Shown: positions 11,653 through 11,845 of the stretch, piece after piece
Position numbering within the stretch: position 1 is the stretch's first letter
Layout of the letters: every line of letters starts with the position of its first letter
NCBI GenBank assembly: GCA_036782775.1
Contig: DAIPYJ010000087.1
Span: 1 to 11,845 of the forward strand
Origin: CF-13 sp036782775
Lineage (GTDB): Bacteria > Chloroflexota > Dormibacteria > CF-121
Direction of reading: 5' to 3'
DNA length: 11,845 nucleotides
Translations under genes and position numbers: made by a program
Notes under the pieces: model-generated
The model's database searches: none
What the model was told of the DNA's origin: nothing
The model's input: the letters and a program-made list of their open reading frames with translations, nothing else

Positions 11653-11845
11653 TGTCCCAACCGATCGGAACCGTTGAGTCGGAATTTGCCAGCGTGTCGC
11701 TGAGCATCGACCACCGGGGCAACGGGCCGCGGCTGCGGATCGAGGATCTGCGAACCGGCCAGGTGGGATTCCTCGATGCCCTGGAGCTGGAGACACTGGC
11801 CTGGCTACCCGAGGGTGCCCTGCATCCGTTGCTCGACCCGTCGCT
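11652..11845 (+). CDS. Small unrecognised protein downstream of the dioxygenase, 3'-partial
   Basis: An ATG at 11652 overlaps the dioxygenase stop by one base (TGATG), a standard coupled start, and the frame stays open for at least 64 codons to the window end. The visible protein begins MSQPIGTVESEF and includes GNGPRLRIEDLRTGQVGFLD followed by ALELETLAWLP, a compact beta-strand pattern without Cys, signal peptide or membrane helix. I recall short proteins of this kind next to ring-hydroxylating dioxygenase genes, where some databases call them dihydrodiol dehydrogenase, but this is a weak memory and the protein is too small for a dehydrogenase. Coupling to the beta subunit suggests a role in the same oxygenase system. 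Confidence 0.6.
   Translation, partial: MSQPIGTVESEFASVSLSIDHRGNGPRLRIEDLRTGQVGFLDALELETLAWLPEGALHPLLDPS

Noticed and set aside
1..11845. CRISPR array, rRNA or complete insertion sequence
   Set aside because: No regularly spaced repeats, no rRNA-like conserved blocks and no transposase motifs were seen on either strand.

Overview
The window is GC-rich, gene-dense bacterial DNA with short intergenic gaps. The gene content fits a soil- or sediment-type Chloroflexota (or a related Terrabacteria lineage). The pointers are a DUF6941-like protein, a CxxC zinc-ribbon protein, a UgpC/MalK-type ATPase, a DUF2330 protein, a Cys-rich surface-type protein, and a mix of Shine-Dalgarno starts with apparently leaderless starts. 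This is inferred from gene families only; no marker gene or rRNA is present, so the phylum is tentative.

Layout. (a) 1-1618: the 3' part of an extremely Cys-rich exported-type protein, translationally coupled (ATGA overlap) to a membrane-anchored protein with two redoxin domains. (b) 1608-2027 (-): a DUF6941-like protein. (c) 2090-2260: a short TatA-like translocase subunit that starts at ATT. (d) 2300-2607: a patch of decayed DNA in which a frameshifted fragment of a permease gene is joined to the frameshifted C-terminus of an ABC exporter. (e) 2611-4481: a divergent pair, a multi-pass membrane protein (-) and an intact ArsP_1/YraQ-type permease (+) with a His-rich tail; this permease is the paralogue of the fragment in (d). 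(f) 4432-4818 (-): a degenerate response-regulator receiver whose 3' end overlaps the permease 3' end by 50 bp. (g) 4975-7852: zinc-ribbon protein, YjbQ-family enzyme, MBL-fold hydrolase and DUF2330 protein, all on the + strand. The YjbQ gene is bracketed by related hairpin repeats. (h) 7849-9789 (-): a UgpC-type sugar-ABC ATPase followed by an SDR oxidoreductase, behind a good -35/-10 promoter that makes an almost leaderless mRNA. (i) 9989-11845: a HAD phosphatase, then a 5' amidase fragment abruptly joined to a 5'-truncated aromatic-ring-hydroxylating dioxygenase beta subunit, then the start of a small protein overlapping it.

How the parts may work together. The clearest functional pair is the Cys-rich protein with the double redoxin, which looks like a substrate and its dedicated extracytoplasmic thiol-disulfide partner. 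The UgpC ATPase and SDR form a likely sugar or polyol import/oxidation operon. The right end is a fragment of an aromatic or amide catabolic cluster that appears to have suffered a deletion at a short shared sequence. The most notable points are that amidase::dioxygenase junction, the Cys-rich/double-redoxin pair, the hidden ATT-start tatA, and the composite pseudogene patch. No CRISPR array, rRNA, tRNA or complete mobile element is visible.
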